A model generated the notes under the pieces. That model was not told where the DNA came from, made no database searches, and saw only the letters and a program-made list of their open reading frames with translations. A program made the translations under genes and the position numbers. A stretch of DNA of 11,628 nucleotides from Thiotrichales bacterium (GTDB taxonomy: Bacteria; Pseudomonadota; Gammaproteobacteria; Francisellales; CACEW01), in assembly GCA_023266165.1 (NCBI GenBank), contig JAHFRR010000035.1, positions 1 to 11,628 on the forward strand, read 5' to 3'. Every line of letters starts with the position of its first letter. Within the stretch, counting starts at the first letter, position 1. Below are positions 1-6,537 of the stretch, piece by piece.

Positions 1-8
1 ATATGCAT
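1..8 (-). CDS. Start of the gene downstream of nrdA, probably nrdB (only about 2 codons inside the window)
   Basis: On the minus strand an ATG (positions 8-6) follows an AAAGGA Shine-Dalgarno-like sequence (22-17) with 8 nt spacing, 62 nt after the nrdA stop codon. Only two codons plus two bases (Met-His) lie in the window, so nothing about the protein can be read. That it is nrdB, the radical-generating beta subunit of the same enzyme, is inferred purely from the usual nrdA-nrdB order in gammaproteobacteria. The gap shows no hairpin terminator, so co-transcription with nrdA is plausible. Confidence 0.35.
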
Positions 9-70
9 TTCTGATATCCTTTATTCTTATTTCTATTTCTATTTTTATTTTTTATAACTTTAAAAATTCA
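9..70 (-). other. AT-rich nrdA 3' spacer with short TATTTC-type repeats
   Basis: This 62-nt gap between the nrdA stop and the next likely start is almost pure A/T. On the plus strand it contains iterated TATTTC/TATTTT units (about 28-58), so the transcript is A-rich and probably unstructured. No inverted repeat followed by a T-run is visible, which argues for read-through into the next gene. An unstructured A-rich leader may also help ribosome loading there. Confidence 0.5.
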
Positions 71-2917
71 CTACTGGCAGGACTCACAGCCTGGATCCAA
101 GATCGAGCAAACTTTCGGTGCCTCGACTGAAGCCTGACTTTTCACAGCATTGAGCTCCCCCACTTTATCCAGCGTGGACTTCTCTGCACTGGTGGCACCC
201 ATGGTTCGCAGGTAATATGTCGTCTTCAAACCCCTGACCCAAGCGTGTTTGTACAAGCGATCTAAAATTTTTCCAGAAGGCTCTGCAACGTAGAGGTTCA
301 ATGACTGTGACTGATCGATCCATTTTTGACGCCGTGACGCCGCATCAATCAGCCAACGCGCATCTACTTCAAAAGCGGTTGCAAACAAGCGCTTGAGATC
401 TGAGGGGATACGATCAATCTTTTGTACAGAGCCATCAAAATATTTAAGATCATTGACCATTACAGAATCCCAGAGTTTACGGGCCTTCAACTCATTGACA
501 AGATAAGGGTTAATGACCGTGAACTCTCCAGACAAATTGGATTTAACATAGAGATTCTGGTATGTCGGCTCAATAGACTGGGACATCCCTGTAATATTCG
601 CAATCGTTGCTGTGGGGGCAATCGCCATCACATTGGAATTACGCATTCCCTGAGTGCGCACTCGCGTACGCAGACTGCTCCAATCCAGCACTTGAGAGGC
701 ATCTACTTCCAGATGCCCTGGCATCCGCGTTTTCTCCAGAAGCTTGATGGAATCAATGGGCAATATGCCCTGACTCCAGAGCGAGCCCTCAAAGCTCTCA
801 TAGCTCCCTTTCTCCAGCGCCAACTGGGACGAGGCCTCGATGGCATAGTAGCTGATAAGTTCCATCGATCGATCCGCAAATTCCACAGCAGCCTCTGAAT
901 CATAAGGCAGATGCTTTTGATACAGTGCATCCTGAAAGCCCATCACCCCAAGGCCAATCGGGCGATGCTTCAGGTTCGACTTACGCGCTTGAGGCACCGC
1001 GTAATAGTTAATATCAATCACGTTATCCAGCATACGCACTGCTGTGGTGATGGTCTTTTGCAGTTTTTGCTTGTCAATCTCGCCATTGGCCAGCATATGT
1101 CGAGGCAAGCTGATACTCCCCAGATTACATACGGCAATTTCATCTTCTGAGGTATTGAGCGTGATCTCCGTGCAGAGATTGGAGCTATGCACCACACCCA
1201 CATGCTGCTGAGGGGATCTGAGATTGCAAGGGTCTTTAAACGTCACCCAAGGATGCCCCGTCTCAAAGAGCATGCTGAGCATCTTACGCCAAAGATTTTT
1301 AGCTGGCATCTTTTTACCAAAGATCTCACCGCGCTCCGCTTTAGCTTCATAACGCTCATAGGCTCGCTTGAAGCTTTCTCCATAGAGATCATGTAGATCA
1401 CGCGTTTCATTGGGTGTGAAGAGCGTCCACGGTTGGTCATTCATGACGCGCTCCATAAAGAGATCTGGCACCCAATTGGCGGTGTTCATATCATGCGTAC
1501 GGCGCCTGTCATCGCCCGAATTTTTACGCAACTCCAAAAACTCTTCGATGTCAACGTGCCAGGTTTCAAGGTAAGCGCACACTGCGCCTTTGCGCTTCCC
1601 GCCTTGATTGACAGCCACTGCTGTATCATTGGCGACTTTCAAAAATGGGATCACACCTTGAGACTTACCGTTAGTCCCTTTGATATGCGAGTTCATACCT
1701 CTGACGGGTGTCCAGTCATTACCTAACCCCCCCGCGAATTTTTGCAAAAGCGCGTTATCCCGCACAGCCCCATAAATCCCCCCAAGATCATCAGGCACGG
1801 TTGTCAAATAACAGCTGGAGAGCTGAGAGTGTAGGGTTCCTGAATTAAATAAAGTAGGCGTTGAACTCATGTAATCAAACGTCGACAAGACATGGTAAAA
1901 CTCTGCCGCACGCGCCTCACGGTCTTTTTCATTGAGCGCCAACCCCATGGCAACCCGCATAAAGAACACCTGAGGCAACTCCAGGCGTGTCCCTCGGTGA
2001 TGAATAAAGTAACGATCATAGAGCGTCTGCATACCCAGATATGTCAACTGCAAATCCCGCGAGCTCTCAAGCTCTTTCCCCAATCTATCTAAATCAAATT
2101 GCTTCAACTGAGGATCTAGTAACTCCAGTTCAATTCCTTTATGAATATAGGCTTTCAGGGCTTTAGGATATAACGTTTTCATGTCTTCAAACGTTGCACT
2201 GTCTGCAATTTTCAAATAACGTAAAGCCTCTGAACGGAGGGCATCTTGCAGCAATCGAGCTGCAACATACGAATAATCTGGTTCTTGCTCGACACGTGTC
2301 CGCGCAGCCATCACCATGGCTTTATTTACATCTTCACTGGAAACTCCATCGAACAGATTTTTCAGTGTATCGGCCTGAATAGCGGTGGCATCTACCCCAT
2401 CAATATTTTGACAAGCCTCACGAATCAAGACTTCCAGGCGTTTTTTATCAAGCGGCATGAGCTCGCCTTGCAAATTCTTCACACGGATCTCGCCTGGAGT
2501 GAACATCGTACGCGACGCTTCACGCGCCTTGCGACGCTCTTCGCGATACAGCACATAGGCTCTGGCAATCTTGTGCTCCCCCGCCCGCATCAAAGTCAAC
2601 TCGACCTGATCTTGCAGATCTTCAATGTGCAGCGTACCTCCTGATGGCATACGACGCAGGAAGGTTTCTGTCATCTGCTGGACTAAACGCTTGACAAGCT
2701 CATGCACACGCGTGGATTCCGCCGCATGACCGCCTTCCACAGCCAAAAATGCCTTGGTCATCGCAACCGCAATTTTACTCGGATCATAATGCGCTACTTG
2801 GCCATTTCGCTTAATCACTTTCAACAAGCCAGGCTTCATCACGCCCATCTCAGCACCCATCGTTAAATCTCCTCGAAATCCAGGGACGATCTGAATATTT
2901 TCTTGTACCTGCTCCAT
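71..2917 (-). CDS. nrdA: Ribonucleoside-diphosphate reductase class Ia, alpha (large) subunit
   Basis: Catalytic subunit of aerobic ribonucleotide reductase; it reduces ribonucleoside diphosphates to deoxyribonucleotides in the cytosol, using a radical supplied by NrdB. Numbering from the ATG at 2917 (948 residues), an ATP-cone covers about 31-130 (KVIKRNG start; RRMPSGGT) and a second, diverged cone-like region about 143-235, the arrangement of Pseudomonas aeruginosa NrdA. The catalytic set is complete: Cys369 (SSCYL), Asn580/Cys582/Glu584 (SNLCTEI), Cys597 (CNLGSI), the radical-transfer tyrosines 901/902 (TTYYLRT) and the C-terminal redox pair Cys944/Cys947 (CESC). Length fits the long-form family. 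Start: the ATG at 2917 has GGGAG 5 nt upstream. In-frame ATGs at 2929 and 2920 have worse spacing, while the ATG at 2860 has a stronger Shine-Dalgarno and cannot be excluded. The promoter region carries NrdR boxes. Family assignment is secure; the start is not. Confidence 0.97.
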   Translation of the reverse strand: MEQVQENIQIVPGFRGDLTMGAEMGVMKPGLLKVIKRNGQVAHYDPSKIAVAMTKAFLAVEGGHAAESTRVHELVKRLVQQMTETFLRRMPSGGTLHIEDLQDQVELTLMRAGEHKIARAYVLYREERRKAREASRTMFTPGEIRVKNLQGELMPLDKKRLEVLIREACQNIDGVDATAIQADTLKNLFDGVSSEDVNKAMVMAARTRVEQEPDYSYVAARLLQDALRSEALRYLKIADSATFEDMKTLYPKALKAYIHKGIELELLDPQLKQFDLDRLGKELESSRDLQLTYLGMQTLYDRYFIHHRGTRLELPQVFFMRVAMGLALNEKDREARAAEFYHVLSTFDYMSSTPTLFNSGTLHSQLSSCYLTTVPDDLGGIYGAVRDNALLQKFAGGLGNDWTPVRGMNSHIKGTNGKSQGVIPFLKVANDTAVAVNQGGKRKGAVCAYLETWHVDIEEFLELRKNSGDDRRRTHDMNTANWVPDLFMERVMNDQPWTLFTPNETRDLHDLYGESFKRAYERYEAKAERGEIFGKKMPAKNLWRKMLSMLFETGHPWVTFKDPCNLRSPQQHVGVVHSSNLCTEITLNTSEDEIAVCNLGSISLPRHMLANGEIDKQKLQKTITTAVRMLDNVIDINYYAVPQARKSNLKHRPIGLGVMGFQDALYQKHLPYDSEAAVEFADRSMELISYYAIEASSQLALEKGSYESFEGSLWSQGILPIDSIKLLEKTRMPGHLEVDASQVLDWSSLRTRVRTQGMRNSNVMAIAPTATIANITGMSQSIEPTYQNLYVKSNLSGEFTVINPYLVNELKARKLWDSVMVNDLKYFDGSVQKIDRIPSDLKRLFATAFEVDARWLIDAASRRQKWIDQSQSLNLYVAEPSGKILDRLYKHAWVRGLKTTYYLRTMGATSAEKSTLDKVGELNAVKSQASVEAPKVCSILDPGCESCQ
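2869..2874 (-). promoter_or_regulatory. Strong internal ribosome-binding site in nrdA (alternative start at 2860)
   Basis: On the minus strand GAGGAG lies 8 nt before an in-frame ATG at 2860, inside the 5' end of the longer nrdA frame. This is the best Shine-Dalgarno in the nrdA 5' region. Starting here would remove 19 residues ahead of the first ATP-cone compared with the ATG at 2917 and leave both cones intact. It is either the true start or a second start. Confidence 0.45.
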
Positions 2918-2991
2918 CATAACTCCCATGATATCTCATTGTTATACCTAAGTTTTTAGAAAAAATTGACATGCACCCAACAACACCGCTA

Positions 2992-3007
2992 CTACAACAT
3001 ATTGTGG
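2992..3007. promoter_or_regulatory. NrdR box, promoter-distal
   Basis: CTACAACATATTGTGG matches the NrdR consensus (acaCwAtATaTwGtgt) at about 12 of 16 positions, including the central ATAT and the G-T-G half-site. NrdR is the zinc-finger/ATP-cone repressor of ribonucleotide reductase genes and binds pairs of such boxes. This box falls just downstream of the predicted nrdA transcription start. Its centre is 33 bp (about three helical turns) from the second box, so both would face the same side of the DNA. No nrdR gene is in the window. Confidence 0.75.
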
Positions 3008-3033
3008 TTCAGGTACAGGGTGAACCACAATAT
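2999..3033. repeat. Perfect 13-bp inverted repeat in the nrdA promoter
   Basis: ATATTGTGGTTCA (2999-3011) and its exact complement TGAACCACAATAT (3021-3033) flank a 9-nt spacer. The arms include the inner halves of both NrdR boxes and extend 4 bp beyond them into the spacer (GTTCA side). This gives perfect dyad symmetry about position 3016. It could serve as a cooperative repressor site or form a hairpin in the nrdA 5' leader. There is no T-run, so it is not a terminator. Confidence 0.8.
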
Positions 3034-3040
3034 ACGGTGT
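3025..3040. promoter_or_regulatory. NrdR box, promoter-proximal, over the nrdA -10 element
   Basis: Read on the minus strand, ACACCGTATATTGTGG matches the NrdR consensus at about 13 of 16 positions. It overlaps the predicted -10 hexamer (3034-3029), so a repressor bound here would block RNA polymerase directly. Paired with the box at 2992-3007, this is the canonical two-box NrdR architecture. Confidence 0.78.
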
Positions 3041-3057
3041 TTCTCACAACTTCACAA
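3029..3057 (-). promoter_or_regulatory. Predicted sigma70 promoter of nrdA
   Basis: On the minus strand a -35 hexamer TTGTGA (3057-3052, 4/6 to consensus) and a -10 hexamer TATATT (3034-3029, 5/6) are separated by exactly 17 nt. Transcription would begin near 3022, giving a leader of roughly 105 nt before the ATG at 2917. The -10 lies inside an NrdR box. Confidence 0.65.
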
Positions 3058-3090
3058 GGGTGTATAGCGCAAAAATTTTAAGTGGAAATG

Positions 3091-3118
3091 AAAAAGAGAT
3101 GCAACGATGGCATCTCTT
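3091..3118 (-). terminator. Intrinsic terminator downstream of the MATE-like gene
   Basis: A perfect 9-bp inverted repeat, AAGAGATGC (3094-3102) and GCATCTCTT (3110-3118), has a 7-nt loop. Read on the minus strand the stem runs into a five-T tract (ending at 3091). It sits about 85 nt beyond the stop of the gene at 3203 and before the nrdA promoter, so it would isolate nrdA from upstream transcription. The stem is modest in G+C, so termination may be partial. Confidence 0.6.
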
Positions 3119-3202
3119 ATGAAAACCTGGCAAACACAGCCAGCAGAAACACGCTTAACCGTACCTCCGCTGCAAGCCTCGCAATGATAATTCTTAAATG
3201 AA

Positions 3203-5179
3203 TTAAATAAGCGCATTCCCATTAATAGGATCTAGCTCCTGATGGATGGATGTCGCGCCACAAGAAAACCAAGAGACCGCCGACCCACATGCAGCCGCAG
3301 CTGAGCGGGACTTCTCCGCAAAGTACTGAGACCAGGTTTGCGGCGCTGGTTTTGGAACTTCTCCCTCAGCACTCACCTCTACTACTTCCTCTATTAAAAC
3401 CTTTGCTGCAGTCACCTTTTGAATAACCGATGGCTTTAATAGGCTCCACGCACGCCACATCAGTGCCACTGCTGCTGCTCCAGTCCCTACAATACCCCCA
3501 TAAGGCATTGCGTCTGCGCCCAAATCTAGATACGCCAGCAAAGGAATTAAGGCAACACCTATCGTCTGGAAAAGAATAGAGAGCATAGAGCTTATTTTAT
3601 TATCACCCCCTTGCCGATTCAACTGCAAAAAGTAATATTGTATTGACTGCAATGCAGCAAGCAGAGCAATCAACTTTGAATAAGAGGGGATTTCTGGCAA
3701 ACCAACCACTGGAGGATCTATCTGACTTGCGACTAATTCTGGCACGGTTGCAAAAGTTATAAGCACTGGCAGCTGCAACATCAACTGCCCAAGAATACCT
3801 GCCACTGCTTGCAAAAAAGGGCCTTGGAAATTTGAGGGCACCTTCTTTAACATCCTCTCCAATTCCTCCCCCAGCGCCATCCCTAAACGTACTTGCCCCG
3901 TTTGCCCTCCTGCTGCCGTTATCCACAACGCAAAATTAAGCAGTAAGGCACCGAAGGTCTGGAGTATTGGCGCATCTTTAACACCCCAAGCAGCAATGAT
4001 CGCTGCCATCACATTCAATCCCATAATCGCGCCGACATCCCCTAAATTCGCACCAGCCAAGCCAAAACCATTTAAAAAATAACGCCATGTTTGCTCTAAA
4101 TCATCTCTATTATTCTCTGGATGCGCTGCATCTTGAGTACGAACATAAGTCAGCAAATTTTTAAAAAACGAATACTCTTTTAAATTCTTAGCTACAAAAA
4201 GATTGAACAAAACACATGTCAATGATAAACCTAGACTAGGACCTATCGCTAATGCAGGAAAACCCATATCAAGACCATATCCGCCCACAGGCAACGCCAA
4301 AAAGGTCAAAGCAAACACACTGACACCAAAACCTGACAGCGCCCTGACTGCAAGCGCGCGTGACTGCTGCAAAGATAGCATCGTTAATTCTGCTAAAAAG
4401 CGAAAGTACGACACAAAAAAAGGAATAATAGCCTCTCTCAGAAACTCTTGTGCGGGCTCAGAAATCTCTTTGGGCTGCCCCATTGCCGAGAAAATATTTC
4501 CAGAAAAAACCAAAGCAAAAGCCAGCAGGAAAGTCCAAGAAGCTGCCACAGCAGCATTGCGTAGAATAGGGCTCATTTTCTGCTTTAATCTAGCAACTTC
4601 GTCAAGAACCAATTGATACGCCTGCTTACGCGCACGCATCTCCAAGGGCTCTAGTCTAGCAGCCATCGCTACAACCGCCTTCTCATCCAGCACAGAGTGA
4701 AGTGCATTTAAAATTGCTGCTTCCTTTACAGAATTTCCAGATGCGCGCGCGTCTAATACCTCTTGAGTTGCTTTCAGTATTTTCAGCTTCATGCAAATTT
4801 GGCCATACATCGGTGACAGATCAAACATCATGGGCACGAGTGCAAATACCTGAAGCAAGGTTAATATGTTGAAAAAACTCAAAGTCAGAGGCCCTGCCAC
4901 TCCTTGGTTTACGCGCGTAAAATACCACTGCAGTAAGGTCATAAGCATGCTAATATCATACGCCAACATCGTGGGAAACTGGTTCTTAATTTGCTGATGG
5001 ATTCTATCCGCAAACTCTTGCGTCAACAGCCCCTCACGTACAAACTGCGAAAGCGCCTCTTGCGTGCTTAAATACTGGGAGATTTCTCCTGAGTTACCAC
5101 GCGATAAAGACTTAAATGGCGTCGTATCTGAGTTTACATCACTATCGTCTCGCAGGGCCAATATCTCTTTAGTATGCAT
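3203..5179 (-). CDS. Multi-pass membrane protein resembling MATE/MOP-superfamily transporters
   Basis: Inner-membrane protein of 658 residues. After a roughly 70-residue soluble N-terminus there are hydrophobic segments at about 75-125 and many between 205 and 580. Several stretches follow the MATE-family pattern: an FSAMGQPKEI loop followed by a helix (about 230-262); a GGYGLDMGFPALAIGPSLG stretch like the MATE GGxGxxGAAxAT turn; ITAAGGQTGQVRLGMALG near 420-437, like the second-half GxxxAxxVRVGQxLG motif; and a final GGIVGTGAA helix. Such proteins export drugs or lipid-linked substrates using ion gradients; the substrate here is unknown. Odd points: length about 200 residues above the usual 450, a charged helical insertion at about 132-205, and an Ala/Ser/Cys-containing soluble tail after 583. 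ATG 5179 is chosen over the adjacent GTG (5182) because AAGAG lies 8 nt upstream. A terminator follows. The family call is from motif resemblance only. Confidence 0.55.
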   Translation of the reverse strand: MHTKEILALRDDSDVNSDTTPFKSLSRGNSGEISQYLSTQEALSQFVREGLLTQEFADRIHQQIKNQFPTMLAYDISMLMTLLQWYFTRVNQGVAGPLTLSFFNILTLLQVFALVPMMFDLSPMYGQICMKLKILKATQEVLDARASGNSVKEAAILNALHSVLDEKAVVAMAARLEPLEMRARKQAYQLVLDEVARLKQKMSPILRNAAVAASWTFLLAFALVFSGNIFSAMGQPKEISEPAQEFLREAIIPFFVSYFRFLAELTMLSLQQSRALAVRALSGFGVSVFALTFLALPVGGYGLDMGFPALAIGPSLGLSLTCVLFNLFVAKNLKEYSFFKNLLTYVRTQDAAHPENNRDDLEQTWRYFLNGFGLAGANLGDVGAIMGLNVMAAIIAAWGVKDAPILQTFGALLLNFALWITAAGGQTGQVRLGMALGEELERMLKKVPSNFQGPFLQAVAGILGQLMLQLPVLITFATVPELVASQIDPPVVGLPEIPSYSKLIALLAALQSIQYYFLQLNRQGGDNKISSMLSILFQTIGVALIPLLAYLDLGADAMPYGGIVGTGAAAVALMWRAWSLLKPSVIQKVTAAKVLIEEVVEVSAEGEVPKPAPQTWSQYFAEKSRSAAAACGSAVSWFSCGATSIHQELDPINGNALI

Positions 5180-5216
5180 CACACTCTCTCTTAACTAAAA
5201 AAATGAACCACGATCG

Positions 5217-5246
5217 ATTGTAATCGCAATGATTACCCTTTTGCAA
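5217..5246 (-). promoter_or_regulatory. Predicted promoter of the MATE-like gene
   Basis: On the minus strand TTGCAA (5246-5241, 4/6) and TACAAT (5222-5217, 5/6) are 18 nt apart, placing a start near 5210 and a leader of about 30 nt. The -35 hexamer is itself palindromic and overlaps a possible divergent promoter on the other strand. Confidence 0.5.
5220..5236. promoter_or_regulatory. Candidate operator: inverted repeat inside the divergent promoter
   Basis: GTAATC and GATTAC form a perfect 6-bp inverted repeat around GCAAT. It lies between the -35 and -10 elements of the minus-strand promoter. An overlapping short palindrome, CGATT-GT-AATCG (5215-5226), covers the -10. The position suits a repressor-type operator for a dimeric regulator, but the site matches no regulator consensus well enough to name one. 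Confidence 0.4.
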
Positions 5247-5267
5247 CCAGTTTCTTTCTGTTATGCT
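5240..5267 (+). promoter_or_regulatory. Possible promoter of the plus-strand kinase locus
   Basis: TTTGCA (5240-5245, 4/6) and TATGCT (5262-5267, 4/6) are 16 nt apart, and the -10 is preceded by an extended TGn motif (5259-5261). Transcription would start near 5274, about 100 nt before the ATG at 5376. Both hexamers are imperfect, so this is tentative. Confidence 0.35.
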
Positions 5268-5363
5268 GCAAAAATTCCGAGATAGATCTACACAGTGATA
5301 TTACTGCATGAATGCTTTTAAAAAACGAATCGCCCAAATCAAGTGCAATACCCGTGCAGGCTT

Positions 5364-5369
5364 GAGAGG
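5364..5369 (+). promoter_or_regulatory. Ribosome-binding site deciding the start at 5376
   Basis: GAGAGG lies 6 nt before the ATG at 5376. An in-frame GTG upstream (5343) has no comparable site, so the ATG is preferred, which shortens the protein by 11 residues. Confidence 0.6.
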
Positions 5370-5375
5370 TACACG

Positions 5376-6518
5376 ATGCAGCTATTGATTGATCTATTGC
5401 CTGGATCCCCAAATAAAGTACTGAAAAAAAGTATCGATAAGGTACATCTTTTTCAGATCTACATATACTTTGCTAAAGTTGCAATTTCGGCCGCTGAAAC
5501 TTTTCTTGCAGGTGATCTCAGTCAGTTTGATCCACACGTTGGGGATACAGCTTGCCAAATCCGAGCTTATCGCACATTACAGCTTTCACAGTCTCCACGT
5601 ACCAAATTAACTTTAGAAGCCTTAATTAAAAAACTGAATCAAATAATTGACAATATTGCCAGCATGAACGTAAATATTGTAGCTAATACCCCAAAGAGCC
5701 CTTTCATATCAAGCAGACAGTTCATCACTATGCACGGGCTAGACGTCCCATTCGACGAAGAGTCAATATTCGTTTTTACAGCTTTTTTTCTTTCAAAATA
5801 TACGCATGTTAACGATGCAATTAGAGTTAATACCGAAATAAAATTTCCTTCATTGTATGAAGAAGTGTTTTTCTGTTCGAGAAGCTCTTTGTACAGATAC
5901 ATCATCAAACTTCAGAGGATTCTCTCAGAAGATTCGTGTAATTTTTTGAAATTTCTTTCACTCCATAATCAAAAAATCACCTCGTTGACAACGCTCGTGG
6001 TAGACACGCTGTGGTTAGACGAAATGGGGAGGTATACGGTTCCAAGTTTCTTGAGTGGCTATATCATTCTAACCAGCCTTATTTCCTCAAGCACTAACAT
6101 CATGCTCCTGTGTAAAATGAAAAATAAAGATTATCTGCGCATTGCATTTCGTGGAAACCCAAACACACAAAAATTTGACCTCTTGGAAAATGCGAAGACC
6201 CAAAGCCCTTACTTTGCAATCAAAGGCGATTCATCCAAGCTGAGTTCACGGGATGAAGTGCTCAGCTACATCCAACAAGCAGGTGGTCTTTTACAATTAC
6301 TTTTAAAAACAATGGCTTGTCACCCTCAATATCGCGGAAGAACCTTTGAGCCAAATAATAATAAAACTCCATTTGATCAATTTTCAAAATTTTCTGAAGA
6401 AACCACTGGTTGGTTTAACAAACTTTATGTTAAGATGTCAGCACTTGGCGAAAAGTATTTTGTGGCTGGAAGCGGGAAGTATTTTCGTGCTCGGCATATT
6501 TTTAACTTGAAACTCTAG
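5376..6518 (+). CDS. Unrecognised AT-rich 380-residue protein, first gene of the kinase locus
   Basis: I do not recognise this protein. It has no signal peptide and no clear set of membrane helices; one hydrophobic stretch at about 220-245 (FLSGYIILTSLISS) could be a buried helix. The N-terminal third reads as amphipathic helices (FQIYIYFAKVAISAAETF; LEALIKKLNQIIDNI). The middle is rich in Phe, Tyr and Ser, and the end is basic (GKYFRARHIFNLKL). No catalytic motif, nucleotide-binding loop or DNA-binding helix-turn-helix stands out. G+C is visibly lower (about 35% in sampled lines) than in the kinase and nrdA coding regions. It ends 19 nt before the first kinase, with no terminator between, so co-transcription is likely. 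That context suggests a role linked to the kinase signal (input, target or effector), but this is inference. Start chosen from the GAGAGG site. Confidence 0.75.
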   Translation: MQLLIDLLPGSPNKVLKKSIDKVHLFQIYIYFAKVAISAAETFLAGDLSQFDPHVGDTACQIRAYRTLQLSQSPRTKLTLEALIKKLNQIIDNIASMNVNIVANTPKSPFISSRQFITMHGLDVPFDEESIFVFTAFFLSKYTHVNDAIRVNTEIKFPSLYEEVFFCSRSSLYRYIIKLQRILSEDSCNFLKFLSLHNQKITSLTTLVVDTLWLDEMGRYTVPSFLSGYIILTSLISSSTNIMLLCKMKNKDYLRIAFRGNPNTQKFDLLENAKTQSPYFAIKGDSSKLSSRDEVLSYIQQAGGLLQLLLKTMACHPQYRGRTFEPNNNKTPFDQFSKFSEETTGWFNKLYVKMSALGEKYFVAGSGKYFRARHIFNLKL

Positions 6519-6524
6519 TGTTGC

Positions 6525-6530
6525 AAGGAG
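6525..6530 (+). promoter_or_regulatory. Ribosome-binding site pointing to a GTG start at 6538
   Basis: AAGGAG ends at 6530. The first in-frame ATG (6532) is only 1 nt away, too close for normal initiation, whereas GTG at 6538 is at the ideal 7 nt. The next in-frame ATG (6559) would be 28 nt away. Confidence 0.6.
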
Positions 6531-6537
6531 AATGCAA

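Noticed and set aside
422..898. Plus-strand open frame of 158 codons opposite nrdA
   Set aside because: It lies wholly antisense to the strongly supported nrdA coding sequence, has no recognisable protein features and no ribosome site that stands out; an out-of-frame shadow.
4203..4616. Plus-strand open frame of 137 codons opposite the MATE-like gene
   Set aside because: Antisense shadow. Its Lys/Pro/Ala-rich composition is what the complement of hydrophobic helices gives.
5308..5388. 26-codon basic leader peptide overlapping the start of the 380-residue gene
   Set aside because: No Shine-Dalgarno sequence upstream of its ATG and no attenuator-like structure after it; not strong enough to call a gene.
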